DNA from: Heloderma charlesbogerti
Taxonomy: Eukaryota > Chordata > Lepidosauria > Squamata > Helodermatidae
Length of the DNA stretch: 64,000 nt
Direction: 5' to 3'
Assembly (NCBI GenBank): GCA_026122225.1
Contig: JANEZZ010003056.1
Location: forward strand, 124,001 to 188,000
This document shows, piece by piece, positions 45,860-56,998 of the stretch (within the stretch, counting starts at the first letter, position 1; the number at the start of each line of letters is the position of its first letter). The position numbers were made by a program, and so were the translations under genes. Under the pieces are notes generated by a model. The model saw only the letters and a list, made by a program, of their open reading frames with translations. It was not told where the DNA came from and did no database searches.

Positions 45860-48057
45860 GCTATTCATGTTGGTTAAAACTATGTATTCATTATATTTCT
45901 GTCAAGCTCAATAGCCAAATGTCTCTTTTTAGCTCAATAGCCAAAGCTCTAGAAGTAGCAAGAAGATTTTGACAGGATGTTGATTTTCAATGCCCCCTTT
46001 CCACCTGGGAACAACATCCTGGTAGTTGACTGTAAGGGACTGGAAGGGTGGGAGAATGGGGACGTTTGGAATGGTTTCGTGGAGGGGCAAAGGTTTTGCT
46101 GCTTCTGGGAGGAGAGGAATCCCTTGGGCTTTAGGAAACCCAGTCCTAAGGGGGAAAGCCTCCCTTGTCCAGCTTGCAAACCACTTCTCTGAGGAACTAC
46201 TGCCCTGAAAAGCAGAGCCCAGTGGGTCATGTGCAGATTTTGTAATCTCACAGCTTGGAAAGTTCTTTTCTTCCTGAAGAGCTTGCACAGGCAAAAGGGG
46301 AGGCTGCCATGAAGAAGAGGCTGGTTTAACCTCACCCGAGGAGGGTGGTGTGGGGCTGATCCTCCAGCATACAGAAGGAAAATGTGGGGAAGATAGAGAA
46401 AGGGAAGTGGCAGGAGACGGTGAGAAAAGAGGCGGTGATTGAAGCAACAGGGTGCGTGTGAAGTCCTTGTTGCCCATCACTGGAACCTCCCCTGCCTCAT
46501 GCCCTCCTCCATTAGTATCAGCAGCAGTTGGCCACGTTAGAAAAACTGAACATTCATATTCTGTACTAAGAGAAGCCAATTCGTGAGATGTGACTGAATT
46601 ATGCACTCGCTGTTTATTCTTCCCCACCCACTGCCACTAGTCTCATAAACGTAAGGACGAGAATTTTTTTTTGAGCCATGGATTCTCAGTGAATTCTACA
46701 CAAATTCTATGTTTTTGAATGTGTGGAAAACAAATGTCTTACAGGCTATGTTCTTGCCTATTGTCACTATTGAACAGTACAAATTATATTGTAACTTGCT
46801 CCAGGTCTCTCACAATGGCCTATAATCTGTGTCTCTTGGCTTGTCGCTCATGAAATCTTCCTGGCTTGATCAGGTAGGAGCTTTCGTGTGTGTTAAATCT
46901 TTCTCTGATCAAAGTCCTCGTTTGCTCTCTTTGGGTGATTAACTAATACCAGTCTCGCTCTTCTAGTGCTGTTGACCTCACACTGTGTTAAGCTGCCTAT
47001 CATGGCTATTAATAGGATTATTATGTAAAATGCTCAATAATACCACGAAGAGATCAAACGGGTACATGGGGAGAAATCATTGTACTGGCTTGCTTCGTAG
47101 CTTTAATTTTTACAGCCCTCTTGAGAAAAGCAAGCAAAGAAGCAACAAGGAGAAATACCGTTGGGTATGGTTTAAAGGGGCATGCAGGTGTGGATGTGGG
47201 CAGGGGTCTTGACACCTAACTTGGAAAAGGTATACTTTTAAGCGAAAAGGGTGTAAAGATGCTGGTTTCACACAAGGGAATTGTACGAATACAGGGCAAC
47301 AAAAGAGATGTGAGGCCTACCTTGCCCACTGCTGCAGCGGAGGCAGGGCTCGCAAGGTGGCAACGGCAGCACTTCTTTATTAACAGGTCGTCACCTGCCA
47401 TCTTCCTCAGACTTCACTGTTCCCACTCAGCTCAGCTGCAGACCTCACAGTATCGGGTGGGGTGGGGTGGGATTAATTTTCCCAGCAACAATGTATTGCT
47501 CCCTGTTGTGAAGTGAAGACCATTCAGTTTACAAAAGGCCTGCTCCTGGTGGAGGTGAAAGCAGCTAGAACTGGCTTGTTTATATGGATCAACTCAGCTG
47601 CCTGCATTTTTGGACTCTCCTTGGTGTATTTATGGGGACTGTCATGACGAGCATCTGCACTTCACCACTATGCCTCTGACCTTGCCCCTAGCAGCTGGCT
47701 CAGGGTGGCAGGTTCTGATGCCAGCTGTAAGCTGAGCCCTTCTCCTGATCGCACCTTTCCCCCCAAAATTGCTTCCCTCCAACATTTTTATTTCTCCTGG
47801 TCAAACTCCATGGTGGGACATAACCCTGGCCAAGAGAGAGAGCCAGAGGAGGGTTTGGAGAGAGAAGCGCCAGTAGGGATTGGTCCTGCATGTCTTCCTC
47901 ACCCACACTGTACTGTAAGCCTCCCTCATCCCATTTTATAAGCATTCTGTTTGCGCACCAAGAGAGCAAGACTATCCTAAGGGGCTCAGGGATAAAGCCA
48001 CCGACAGCCAGATATGTTACTAAGCACGACTTGTCCAAACCAGAGGGCTATAGATCC
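45860..48057. other. Intergenic, nothing assigned
   Basis: About 2.2 kb without a supported gene. A minus-strand frame of 232 codons (45929-46627) is open but has no recognisable domain, is low-complexity (Pro/Ser-rich) and starts in unremarkable sequence, so I do not call it. Confidence 0.5.
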
Positions 48058-48065
48058 TTGTATAA

Positions 48066-48391
48066 CAGGGGTGTTGAACTTCTTTCAGCCCAAGGAACAC
48101 ATTCCATTTCAGAGAAGCTCTCGGGGGCTGCATTCCACTGCTGGGTGGAACCAAAGGCAAAAGGGGCGGGGCCAACAACACTAGCATACTTTAGCTTAAA
48201 GCTCTTATGCCAGCAACTCCAACTAAACCATAGGAGAGGCATTTCAACCTTTTAGAATGGACAAAAGCCAGGAAATCAGCAAACAACCAGTAGTGGGAAA
48301 TGAAGCGGGGCCAGGGGCCATGGTAATCTGGGGAGCCCCGGGTGGGTTGGACCTGGGCCCCAGGCCTGAGGTTCTGTTGTGTATGTTCATG
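48066..48391. mobile_element. hAT-like MITE (CAGGGGTGTTGAAC type)
   Basis: Left terminus CAGGGGTGTTGAACTTCTTT. The right part reads inward ACAACAGAACCTCAGGCCTG. The flanking 8 bp are TTGTATAA (48058-48065) and CTGTATAA (48392-48399), 7 of 8. The exact right terminus is uncertain because the last bases match poorly. Confidence 0.5.
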
Positions 48392-48399
48392 CTGTATAA

Positions 48400-49127
48400 T
48401 TTCATGAACTCTCACTGCCAGGAAATGTCTACCTGGACAAAGCAGATTACCAACACTTTAAGGTAAATAAGCAAATGGGCTTTCAGGAACATTAAGAGGG
48501 AACTAAGAAATGGATATACTCAGTTGTGTGCGTTAATGCGATAACTTGGATTCCTTTGCCTGCCTGTTCTCACAATTGCAGAATGGGATGGAATTTAGAT
48601 GGAAGCCCTAAATAAATACTTAAAAAATAATAATCTCGTTTGATTTGGTGTCTGGCCATGGGGTCCAGAGGAAAAGAGGAGGATGTCCTCTGCAGTATGG
48701 TGGATCCAAGCTGTTGAGAACATCATAGGCCAAAAGGGAGCCCCTTGAAGATCACATTAATTATCTACAAATTGATGGGAATGCACCTAATGACAGCTCG
48801 TAAACCCTAGAGAATCGATAAAGCTGCTGCTGCTGCTGCTATAATTTTGAGAGAGAGACTTTTGCCCTTCTTGTTGTCAGATCTCATGTACACATAGTGT
48901 ATATTAGCTCTCAGTCACCACCTGGGGTGTGGACACCTGTCACACCAGCCCTCTACCAGCTGGCTACAGAATGCCTGGTTGCCACTGGAGCATGAAGGGT
49001 GAGGCCTCCCCATGGAAGGAGTTAGTGCGTTCAATAGCCATGAACCTTCGAAAGGCTTTGTTGAAAGAGAGAGACCGGCCATTGCTTAGCTGGAAAAGTT
49101 GCATTACAACATCTTGCCATGTTGTCA
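48400..49127. other. Intergenic, nothing assigned
   Basis: A short (GCT)n tract at about 48826-48840 is the only structured element noticed. No gene or named repeat. Confidence 0.45.
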
Positions 49128-49129
49128 TC

Positions 49130-49505
49130 CTATGAAGCTGATTGGTGGGAGATTCAGGACAGATAAAAGGAAGTCTTTCACACAGTGCATATTTAAAACA
49201 TGGAACTCACTACCAAAGGATGTGGTGGTGGCCACCACTTTGGATAGGTTTAAATAGGGGTTAGACAGATTCCTGGAGGAAAAAGCTATCAATGGTACTA
49301 GTCCTGATGGCAGTGTGCTACCTCCAATACCAGAGGCAGTGAGGCTAGGTACTCCAGTTGCTGGGGAACATGGGTGGGAAGGTGCTGTTGCACTTGTGTC
49401 CTGCTTGTGGCTTTCCTGTGCGCATCTGGTTGGCCACTGTGTGAACAGAATGCTGGACTAGGTGGACCTTTGCTCTGATCCAACAGAACTCTCCTTATGT
49501 TCATG
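49130..49505 (+). mobile_element. CR1-like LINE 3' end
   Basis: Contains GGAACTCACTACCAAAGGAT, GTTAGACAGATTCCTGGAGG, CCAGTTGCTGGGGAACATGG and GAATGCTGGACTAGGTGGAC, then TCTCCTTATGTTC. It parallels 52285-52695. Confidence 0.78.
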
Positions 49506-49576
49506 TTATATATGCATTTGATGCACAGTTCCTTCCTACTCTTATCTGCTGCTGTTCATCTGCAGACCACTTCAAT

Positions 49577-49939
49577 CGGGGGGTGTAGAACCTCAGGCCT
49601 GGGGGTCAAATCTGGCCCTCCTGGAGTAACAATCCGGCCCACTGGGGTTCCCAGGTGTCTGTGCCTCCTTCCCCTGGCTCCACCCCCAACCACCAATTGT
49701 TTGGCCGTTTCCTGGCTTTTGTGCAGTTTTTCCCCCCAGTTCTACTTGGGAGTGGCTCTCCTAAGGCTCAGTTGCTGGCAATAAGAGCTCTAGGATAAAA
49801 TATGCTGGCATTTTGTTTGGATATTGGGCATGTCCCTGTTGCCTTTCAACCTGCCCCCTTCAGTCCACCCAACATTGGCATGCAGCCCCCCAAAGCTTCT
49901 CCAATCCAGTCCTCCGTTGAAAGCAGTTTTGCACTTCTG
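49577..49939. mobile_element. hAT-like MITE, same family as 48066-48391
   Basis: Left terminus CGGGGGGTGTAGAACCTCAG, whose GAACCTCAGGCCTGGGG segment is the complement of the right part of the 48.1-kb element. The right terminus inward reads CAGAAGTGCAAAAC. The flanking 8 bp are ACTTCAAT (49569-49576) and ACTTCAGT (49940-49947), 7 of 8. Confidence 0.6.
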
Positions 49940-49949
49940 ACTTCAGTTA

Positions 49950-51060
49950 TATTCACTGTATACAGAAATGCAGGAATTTAAATCTCAGGACTATTTTTGA
50001 ATCTCAAAAATGGAAAGTAAAACTGTGTGAAAGCTTTTCCTCCCTGCCTCTGGGTTTTTATGAGACAGTAAATACCAGTTAACCAGGGAACGTGGTAATA
50101 TTTTCACTTGGAAACAGATTTGATTTCAGTCCTGGTAGAACCAAGTGGCTATCTGATAGTAGCCGTTTGTGGCCAGGTGTGCTTAAAAGCAACTCTGGCC
50201 ACAAAAGCAAAATCCCTCCAGATTTTGTTGAATGACAACTCCCATCATCCTTCACCATTGACTATGGGGATTGCAGTTAAGGATCCCAAGTTGCCCTGCC
50301 TGCTTTCCAATGAACAGTTGAAGAACCTGACGTGTGGCTATATTTTCATATATATGAAAATAGGGAGATACTGCCCCATTGTAATTAATTTCTAACTGAG
50401 GTCCTACACGCACTTTCTGTTGGTCCAGTTTGTTGGCTTTTTATTGCTATTGAATCAATTTGTATTTAATGCCACTAACAAAAAAAATGATTATGTCTTC
50501 ATCATGCTCGTATAGGGATGGTTCCCTTTTGACAAACCCTGGCTCTGCAATGAGGAATATTCTTGATGTTGTTTCTCTAGTCATCAAAGGAAAATTACTA
50601 TAAACTAGTTGAAAGGTTTATTAGTCTTCAGTGATCTTTGTTTAACAGCTTATTTAAAGCATTGGATCCCCCAACAGCAGGCATGATAAATTAAGCTGTC
50701 AATGTTCACTCTGTCCAGCGAGGAGACCAACTTCTCTTACACCATCGGCACAATAAATCAAAAGCAAAGCAACCAGCAGGTGGGCAGCAGAGTCTTTTCC
50801 CTTGCGCAGTGTCCATGCATTACTCTCGGTGATGTTCACACAGAAAACATCTCTGCCTTCCTGTCTAACTGGAGGGGAAATTTAATAGGGCCACATATAT
50901 GACAAAATGAATATTATAGGCCAATATTTTCAAGGTAAAAAAAGAAAATAGTTTCTTGTTTCATTTTCTTACACTCTTTAACACACATGCTCCTTCTACC
51001 ATAGGGGAGTTGCAAGCAGTGACAAGATGTTAAAAACTGCAACAGGGGTGTTGTTGTTGT
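49950..51060. other. Intergenic, mostly unassigned
   Basis: A piece of the hairpin MITE lies at about 50215-50290 (GATTTTGTTGAATGACAACT, CCCATCATCCTTCACCATTG). Otherwise nothing recognised. Confidence 0.45.
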
Positions 51061-51066
51061 TGTTGT

Positions 51067-51125
51067 TATTATTTCATTTCTACACTGCCCCATAGCTGAA
51101 GCACTCTGGACAGCTTACAACAGTT
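51067..51125 (-). mobile_element. L2 LINE 3' tail remnant
   Basis: TTATTTCATTTCTACACTGC, CCCATAGCTGAAGCACTCTG and GACAGCTTACAAC resemble the complement of the L2 terminus. Confidence 0.65.
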
Positions 51126-51155
51126 CATTGGTACCTCAGATGCAAAAGAAAATGT

Positions 51156-51163
51156 GGGGCTAC
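51156..51163. repeat. Target duplication of fold-back copy 2, left
   Basis: GGGGCTAC; the right flank 52082-52089 is GGGGCTCC, 7 of 8 identical. Confidence 0.7.
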
Positions 51164-51407
51164 TAGGGGTGGACGAAAGTCACTTACCTGTCCTCGAAGC
51201 TTGTTCGCGGTGGGGGGGAGGCGCTTTGCTGCTCCCCCCGCGAAGTTCAGTCCCGGCGGGGGAGGCTTCCCGTCTCGCTTCCCGTCTCGCCCGGCCGAAA
51301 TTCAGGCCAGGGGGGAGGCTTCCCGCCTCGCCCGGCCGAAATTCAGGCCGGGAAGGAGGCGCCTCGCCTCGCCCGGCCGTGAACTCAAAAGTTTTTTTTT
51401 TTTAAAC

Positions 51408-51816
51408 GCCCCCGTGATAGGCTACGTGACGATTAACGTAGCCTATCACAGCTAGATCTGCAAAGTCAGCCGTGATAGGCTACGTCAATCGTCACGTAGC
51501 CTATCACGGGTGACTTAAAAAAAAAAAAAGCGCGTACGGATAATGGCGGCCCCCATAGGGAGCCGCCATTCGCGTTCCTTATTTGGTCGTAAAGATTTAC
51601 GTAGACTACGGCGAAAATAAGGGCAACGCAGCGATCAAATAAGGAACGCGAATGGCGGCTCCCTATGGGGGCCGCCATTATTCGTACGCGCTTTTTTTTT
51701 TTTTTTTAAGTCACCCGTGATAGGCTACGTGACGATTGACGTAGCCTATCACGGCTGACTTTACAGATCTAGCTGTGATAGGCTACGTTAATCGTCACGT
51801 AGCCTATCACGGGGGC
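51408..51816. repeat. 409-bp near-perfect palindrome with nested hairpins
   Basis: Arms 51408-51589 and 51632-51816 are complementary apart from three substitutions and a poly-A length difference; the loop is 42 bp. Each arm itself contains two complete hairpins built on GTGATAGGCTACGT and ACGTAGCCTATCAC with 8-10 bp spacers, and a third, AATGGCGGC..GCCGCCATT. A single strand could fold either as one long hairpin or as about six local ones. Confidence 0.95.
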
Positions 51817-51991
51817 ATTTTTTTTTCTTCTTTGATGGGAATGGCGGCGGCGGCAGCCGGTCAAAAGACCGGCTGCCACTCCCGCCCCGGATGAACACCC
51901 GCCGAACCGCTGGCTGGACCCGCCGCCGGGAGGGACATTCACCAAAGGTAAGTCCCATCCCGGGGGTGTGTGCGGGGTGCGGGGGGGTGCA

Positions 51992-52070
51992 GAGAATTTC
52001 TCCCCGAAACTTGTTCGGGGGGCTGAACACATTGGCGCTCGGCCCCCCGAAGTTTCGGGGAGAAATTCTC
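51992..52070. repeat. 79-bp hairpin near element end
   Basis: GAGAATTTCTCCCCGAAACT and TTCGGGGGGC pair with GGCCCCCCGAA and GTTTCGGGGAGAAATTCTC around a central ~20-bp loop. Confidence 0.92.
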
Positions 52071-52284
52071 CGCCATCCCTAGGGGCTCCAGCTCAGAAAC
52101 AAGGATTTGAAAGAGACCTCAAACAGCATGCGGTCCAAGCAAAGAGATACTAAGTACTATGACATGACTGGGCTGTTTAAGTTTAGAACAAAGGTGACTA
52201 TGGTGTTAGAGAGTGGGTATAATTGAGGTTTAAAAAATTAGGCATGGTGTGGAGAAAGTGGGTAGGGAGAGGTTTCTTCTCCCT

Positions 52285-52695
52285 CTCTTAGAGCCCATGG
52301 GTCATCCAATGAAGCTGAATGGTGGAAGGTTCAGGGAAGACAAAAGGATGTATTTCTTCACACGGTGCAAAGTTAAACTATGATACTTGCTTCCAAAAGA
52401 TGTGGTGCTGCCTGCCAACTTAGATGGCTATAAAGGGGTATTGGGCAAATTCATGGGCGATAAGGCTATAAGTGGCTATTGGTCCTGATGGCTGTATGCT
52501 CCTTCCAGTAATCAGAGGCAGTAAGCCTATGTATACCAGTTGCTGGGGAGCATGGGTGGGAGGGTGCTGTTGCCCTCATGTCCTGCTTGTGGGCTTCTCA
52601 TTGGGGCATCTGGTAGGCCATGTGGGAAACAGGATGTTGGACTAGATAGGCCTTAGGTCTGATCCAGCAGTGCTCTTCTTACGTTCTTAATTAAG
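52285..52695 (+). mobile_element. CR1-like LINE 3' end
   Basis: Contains GCCCATGGGTCATCCAATGA, GGGTATTGGGCAAATTCATG, CCAGTTGCTGGGGAGCATGG and GATCCAGCAGTGCTCTTCTT, then ACGTTCTTAA. Stops in all frames. Confidence 0.8.
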
Positions 52696-52715
52696 ACTTT
52701 GAGGGAACGAATACA

Positions 52716-53553
52716 CAAATATTTATTTATTTATTTCTATACCGCCCAATAGCCAAAGCTCTCTGGGCAGTTCACAAAAATTAAAACCAAACAGCACACA
52801 ATAAAACAATTTAAAATATATAGAACATTAAAACCATAATATAACAATACAATCGCAATAAAACCTAGCAGCAGTACAGGAGTTTAAAATACAGATTTAA
52901 AACAGCAAAGCTAAAAGTTTAGAAAGCTAAAATGCTCAAATGCCTGGGAAAATAAAAAGGTCTTCACCTGGTGCCGAAATGAATACAATGTAGGTGCCAG
53001 GCGAACCTCACTAGGGAGCTCATTCCAGAGCTGGGGTGCCACAGCAGAAAAAGCCCTCCTCCTAGTAGCCACCTGCCTCACTCCCTTTGGCAGGGGCTCA
53101 CGGAGAAGGGCTGCTGACGATGATCTTAAGGTCTGGGCAGGCACATATGGGAGGAGGCGATCCTTCAGGTAACCTGGCCCCAAGCCGTTAAGGGCTTTGA
53201 ATCCACCAGCACTTTGAATCGGGCCCGGAAATGGACTGGCAGCCAGTGCAACTGAAAAAGTACTGGCGTAATACCAGCTCGCAGGCCAGTCCCTGTTAAC
53301 AATCTTGCTGCCCTATTTTGGACCAGCTGAAGTTTCCAGACCGTTTTCAAAGGCAGCCCCACGTATAACGCATTGCAGTAATCCAGACGAGAAGTTATCA
53401 GAGCATGGATAACTGTAGCTAGGCTATCTCTGTCCAGATAAGGGCATAGTTGGTATACCAGCCTAAGCTGATAAAAAGTGCTCTGTGCCACTGAGTTCAC
53501 CTGTGCCTCAAGTGACAGTTCTGGGTCCAAGAGCACCCCCAAACTACAAACGT
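52716..53553 (-). mobile_element. Older L2, 3' half (minus strand)
   Basis: The tail (TATTTATTTATTTCTATACC, GCCCAATAGCC) is at the left. Two minus-strand frames encode the C-terminal part of an L2 protein, including LGVLLDPELSLEAQVNSVAQ, RLDYCNALYVGLPLK and SAVAPQLWNELPSEVRL. The segment stops at 53553. The rest of the same copy resumes at 56999, after the plus-strand L2. Confidence 0.9.
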
Positions 53554-53732
53554 AGTTTTACACCAGCAGCCACAATACCAGCAGCAAATAGCAGCAGCAG
53601 CAGAGGGCAGCAGCTTTAAAGACAAGGGGAAGGGGCAAACGTGGACTATCTGCTCCTTCTTAGCTGCTGTTCTCTTTTATCTCTTTTACATTCTTTTAAA
53701 CTGTTGTGTATTTTATATCTTAATATTTTAAT

Positions 53733-54644
53733 ATGTGCCTGGGAGGACTATTGGGCAACTCAGGGGGTGGGGGAGGTGCCACCATAACTGTGGTCACGGG
53801 CAGGGGGAGGTATGGCGTTGGGGGATTAACAGGCCAGCTGAGGAGAAGAGGGGCTAGACACCTTACAGCTGTCCCCTCTTCTGGTTCTTTCCCCAACCTG
53901 ATGGTTCCTGGCAGCCTTACCAGTCTGCCCTTGGGTCTGGTGGTGCTGCTGCTGAATGCCAGGTCGTCCCAAAATAAGACCTCCCTCATCCGTGATTTGA
54001 TTGTGGATGAAGGGGCTGACCTGGCATGTATTACTGAGACCTGGGTGGGGGAACTGGGAGGGGTCACTCTCTCCCAGCTGTGCCCTCCTGGGTACTCGGT
54101 GCAGCACCAACACCGACCTGAGGGTCGGGGAGGGGGGGTTGCCGTGGTCTATAGGAATTCAATCTCCCTCTCCAGGCTTCCTGCTCATTCGAGTGCAGAT
54201 CTTGAGTGTTTGTACCTTGTGTTGGGTACCCGGGACAGATTAGGGATTCTGTTGGTGTACCGCCCACCCCGCTGCCCATCAGACGTCCTGCCTGAGCTGA
54301 CGGAGGTGGTCTCGGACTTGGTGTTGAGGACCCCCAGGATGATGGTCCTGGGGGATCTCAACCTCCATGCCGAGGCCGCTGTATCTGGGGCGGCTCAGGA
54401 CTTCATGGCCACCATGACAACCATGGGGCTGTCCCAACATGTTATTGGCCCAACGCATATAAAAGGACACACGCTTGATCTGGTTTTCTCGACTGGGCAG
54501 GAGGATGGTGATCTGAAAGTGGAGGAATTAACATCTGTCCCTTTGTCATGGTCAGATCACTTCCTGCTGAGGTTTAGACTTCTGGTGGCCTTTCCCTCTG
54601 CAAGGGTGGGGGACCTATTAAAATGGTCCGCCCCCGGAGATTAA
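53733..54644 (+). pseudogene. L2 endonuclease domain (5' part of ORF2)
   Basis: A 303-codon frame. Motifs in order: VLLLNARSSQNKTSLIRDL, ACITETWVG (catalytic Glu), VYRPPRCPSD, MMVLGDLNLHAE, HTLDLVFSTG and LSWSDHFLLRF (catalytic Asp-His). This is an AP-endonuclease-type domain that nicks target DNA. The frame is lost near 54640, where translation would have to shift to reach the downstream reverse-transcriptase frame. The start is the first ATG of the frame; the Gly-rich N-terminus may be untranslated. Confidence 0.88.
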
Positions 54645-55009
54645 TGGATTCCGATGGATTCCAGAGGGCTCTGGGGGATTTTCCTGCTGGTATGGCTGGT
54701 GCTCCTGTCAAAGCCCAGGTCGCTCTGTGGAATGCAGAGATGACTCGGGCGGTTGACACGATCGCGCCCAAGCGCCCTCTCCCTCTGAGCAGAGCCCGGC
54801 CAGCTCCTTGGTATACACCTGAGCTGAGGGCAATGAAGCAAGAGGGGAGACGGCTAGAACGCAGGTGGAGGAAAACTCGTGCTGAGTCTGACCGAACACA
54901 GGTAAGAGCCCACTATTGAGCCTACTCTGTGGCGGTGAGGGTGGCAAAGAGGCAGTTCTTTTCCACCAGCATTGCATCTTCTCAGTGTCGTCCAGTGGAG
55001 CTTTTCTGA

Positions 55010-56764
55010 GTGGTTCGCGGCCTGTTACATTCTGGGCCAGGGAGAGAGACGGTGGAACCCTCGGTAGCACACTGTGACAAGTTTGCGTGGCACTTTGAGG
55101 ATAAAGTTGCTCAGATTCGTCATGAATTGGACACCACCATTAATGCAGTTCCATTGGTAGAGGCGTTCAGAGCACCGTCTGGTCCAGTTTTATTGGATGA
55201 GTTTCAGTTACTGAGGCCTGAGGATGCGGACAAGGTTCTTGGCCAAGTCCAATCGACCACTTGTGTGCTTGACCCTTGCCCTTCATGGCTTATTAAATCA
55301 AACAAGGAGGGGTTGTCTGGCTGGGTCCAGGAGGTTGTAAATTCCTCCTTGAGAGAGGGAGTGGTGCCTGCTGCTTTAAAAGAGGCAGTAATTAGACCAC
55401 TCCTGAAAAAGCCTAACCTGGACCCAGAGGATGTTAACAATTATAGGCCAGTGGCCAACATCCCCTTCCTGGGCAAGGTGCTTGAGCGGGTGGTTGTAGG
55501 ACAGCTCCAGGCACTGTTGAATGAAACGGATTATCTAGATCCATTTCAGTCGGGCTTCAGGCCTGGTTTTGGAATGGAAACTGCCTTGGTCACCCTGTGG
55601 GATGACCTCTGCCGGGAGAGGGACAGGGGGAGTGCGACCCTGTTGATTCTCCTGGACCTCTCAGCGGCTTTCGATACCATCGACCATGGTATCCTTCTGG
55701 ATAGGTTGTTTGGGTTGGGAGTTGGCGGCACTGCACTACAGTGGTTCCGCTCCTACTTGGATGGCCGATTCCAGAAGGTGGTGCTGGGGGATTATTGCTC
55801 TGTGCCATGGCAATTGTGCCATGGGGTTCCACAGGGCTCTATTTTATCCCCCATGCTGTTTAACATCTACATGAAACCGCTGGGGGAGGTTATCCGGAGG
55901 TGTGGGCTGAGGTGCCATCAATATGCGGATGACACCCAGCTCTACCTCTCTTTTTCATCAAAACCAGGTGAGGCAGTGGCTGTTCTGAACCAGTGCCTGG
56001 GCACGGTAATGGACTGGATGAGGGCTAATAAACTGAAACTCAATCCAGACAAGACGGAGGTACTGTTAGTGGGTGGTTCATCTGCCCGGCTAGGTGATAT
56101 TCAACCTGTTCTGGAGGGGGTTGCACTCCCCCTAAAGGATCAGGTTCGTAGTTTGGGGGTGCTCTTGGATCCAGAACTGTCACTTGAGGCACAGGTGAAC
56201 TCAGTGGCACGGAGCACTTTTTATCAGCTTAGGCTGGTATACCAACTACGCCCTTATCTGGACAGAGATAGCCTAGCTACAGTTATCCATGCTCTGATAA
56301 CTTCTCGTCTGGATTACTGCAATGCGTTATACGTGGGGCTGCCTTTGAAAATGGTCCGGAAACTTCAGCTGGTCCAAAATAGGGCAGCAAGATTGTTAAC
56401 AGGGACTGGCCTGCGAGCTCATATTACGCCAGTACTTTTCCAGCTGCACTGGCTGCCAGTCCATTTCCGGGCCCGATTCAAAGTGCTGGTGTTAACATTC
56501 AAAGCCCTTAATGGCTTGGGGCCAGGTTACCTGAAGGATCGCCTCCTCCCATATGTGCCTGCCCGGACCTTAAGGTCATCATCAGCGGCCCTTCTCCGTG
56601 AGCCCCTGCCAAAGGAAGTGAGGCAGGTGGCTACTAGGAGGAGGGCTTTTTCTGCTGTGGCACCCCGGCTCTGGAATGAGCTCCCTAGTGAGGTTCGCCT
56701 GGCGCCTACATTGTACTCCTTTCAGCACCAGGTGAAGACCTTTTTATTTTCCCAGGCATTTTAG
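55010..56764 (+). pseudogene. L2 reverse transcriptase and C-terminal domain
   Basis: A 584-codon frame whose upstream continuation (54623-55009) is interrupted by TGA at 54917-54919 and 55007-55009. It contains NNYRPVANIPFLGKVLERVV, the palm motif LLDLSAAFDTIDHGILLDRL, GVPQGSILSPMLFNIYMKPL, the catalytic CHQYADDTQLYLS with the intact ADD triad, MRANKLKLNPDKTEVLLVG, and the L2-type C-terminus (ITPVLFQLHWLPVHFRARFK ... LWNELPSEVR). All catalytic residues that can be judged are present. Because of the breaks upstream, the full ORF2 product is not made from this copy as it stands. Confidence 0.92.
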
Positions 56765-56956
56765 CTTTCTAAATTTTTATCTTTGCTGTTTTAAATCTGT
56801 ATTTTAAACTCCTGTACTGCTGCTAGGTTTTATTGTGGTTGTATTGTTATATTGTGGTTTTAATGTTCTATATATTTTAAATTGTTTTATTGTGTGTTGT
56901 TTGGTTTTAGTTTTTGTGAACCGCCCAGGGAGCTTTGGCTATTGGGCGGTATAGAA

Positions 56957-56957
56957 A

Positions 56958-56989
<32 letters not shown>

Positions 56990-56998
56990 AAATAAAAT
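56957..56998. repeat. AATA microsatellite, L2 tail
   Basis: About ten (AATA)-type repeats forming the 3' tail of the plus-strand L2. Confidence 0.9.

Larger units (their letters stand above)
51164..52081. mobile_element. Fold-back hAT-like element, copy 2 (complete, 918 bp)
   Basis: It starts TAGGGGTGGACGAAAGTCAC and ends CTCCGCCATCCCTA, giving 8-bp-scale inverted termini (TAGGGRTG). The 8-bp flanks match at 7 of 8 positions. From left to right: a G/C-rich stretch with repeated GCCCGGCCGAAATTCAGGCC-type units (51270-51380), a giant palindrome (51408-51816), an AGCCGGTC/GACCGGCT hairpin (about 51852-51874), and a near-perfect 79-bp hairpin (51992-52070) around CCCCGAA..TTCGGGG. No open frame shows a recognisable protein. 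The 8-bp duplications and termini point to hAT-type mobilisation. Confidence 0.78.
53554..56998 (+). mobile_element. L2 LINE, full length and nearly intact (3,445 bp)
   Basis: It begins AGTTTTACACCAGCAGCCAC with a 5' UTR of about 180 bp, has an endonuclease/reverse transcriptase coding region, and ends with CTTTGGCTATTGGGCGGTAT and a (AATA)n tail. AACGT occurs at both junctions (53549-53553 and 56999-57003), consistent with a short target duplication. It sits inside an older L2 of opposite orientation. Coding damage is limited to one frameshift and two stop codons, so it is relatively young. Confidence 0.93.

Noticed and set aside
45929..46627. 232-codon minus-strand open frame
   Set aside because: Proline/serine-rich, no motif, no supporting neighbour or splice signal. 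Cannot be supported without expression or conservation data.
51180..52060. CpG-rich interval as a promoter or CpG island
   Set aside because: The GC-rich sequence belongs to the fold-back element; no gene starts nearby, and the same GC-rich ends occur in the other copies.
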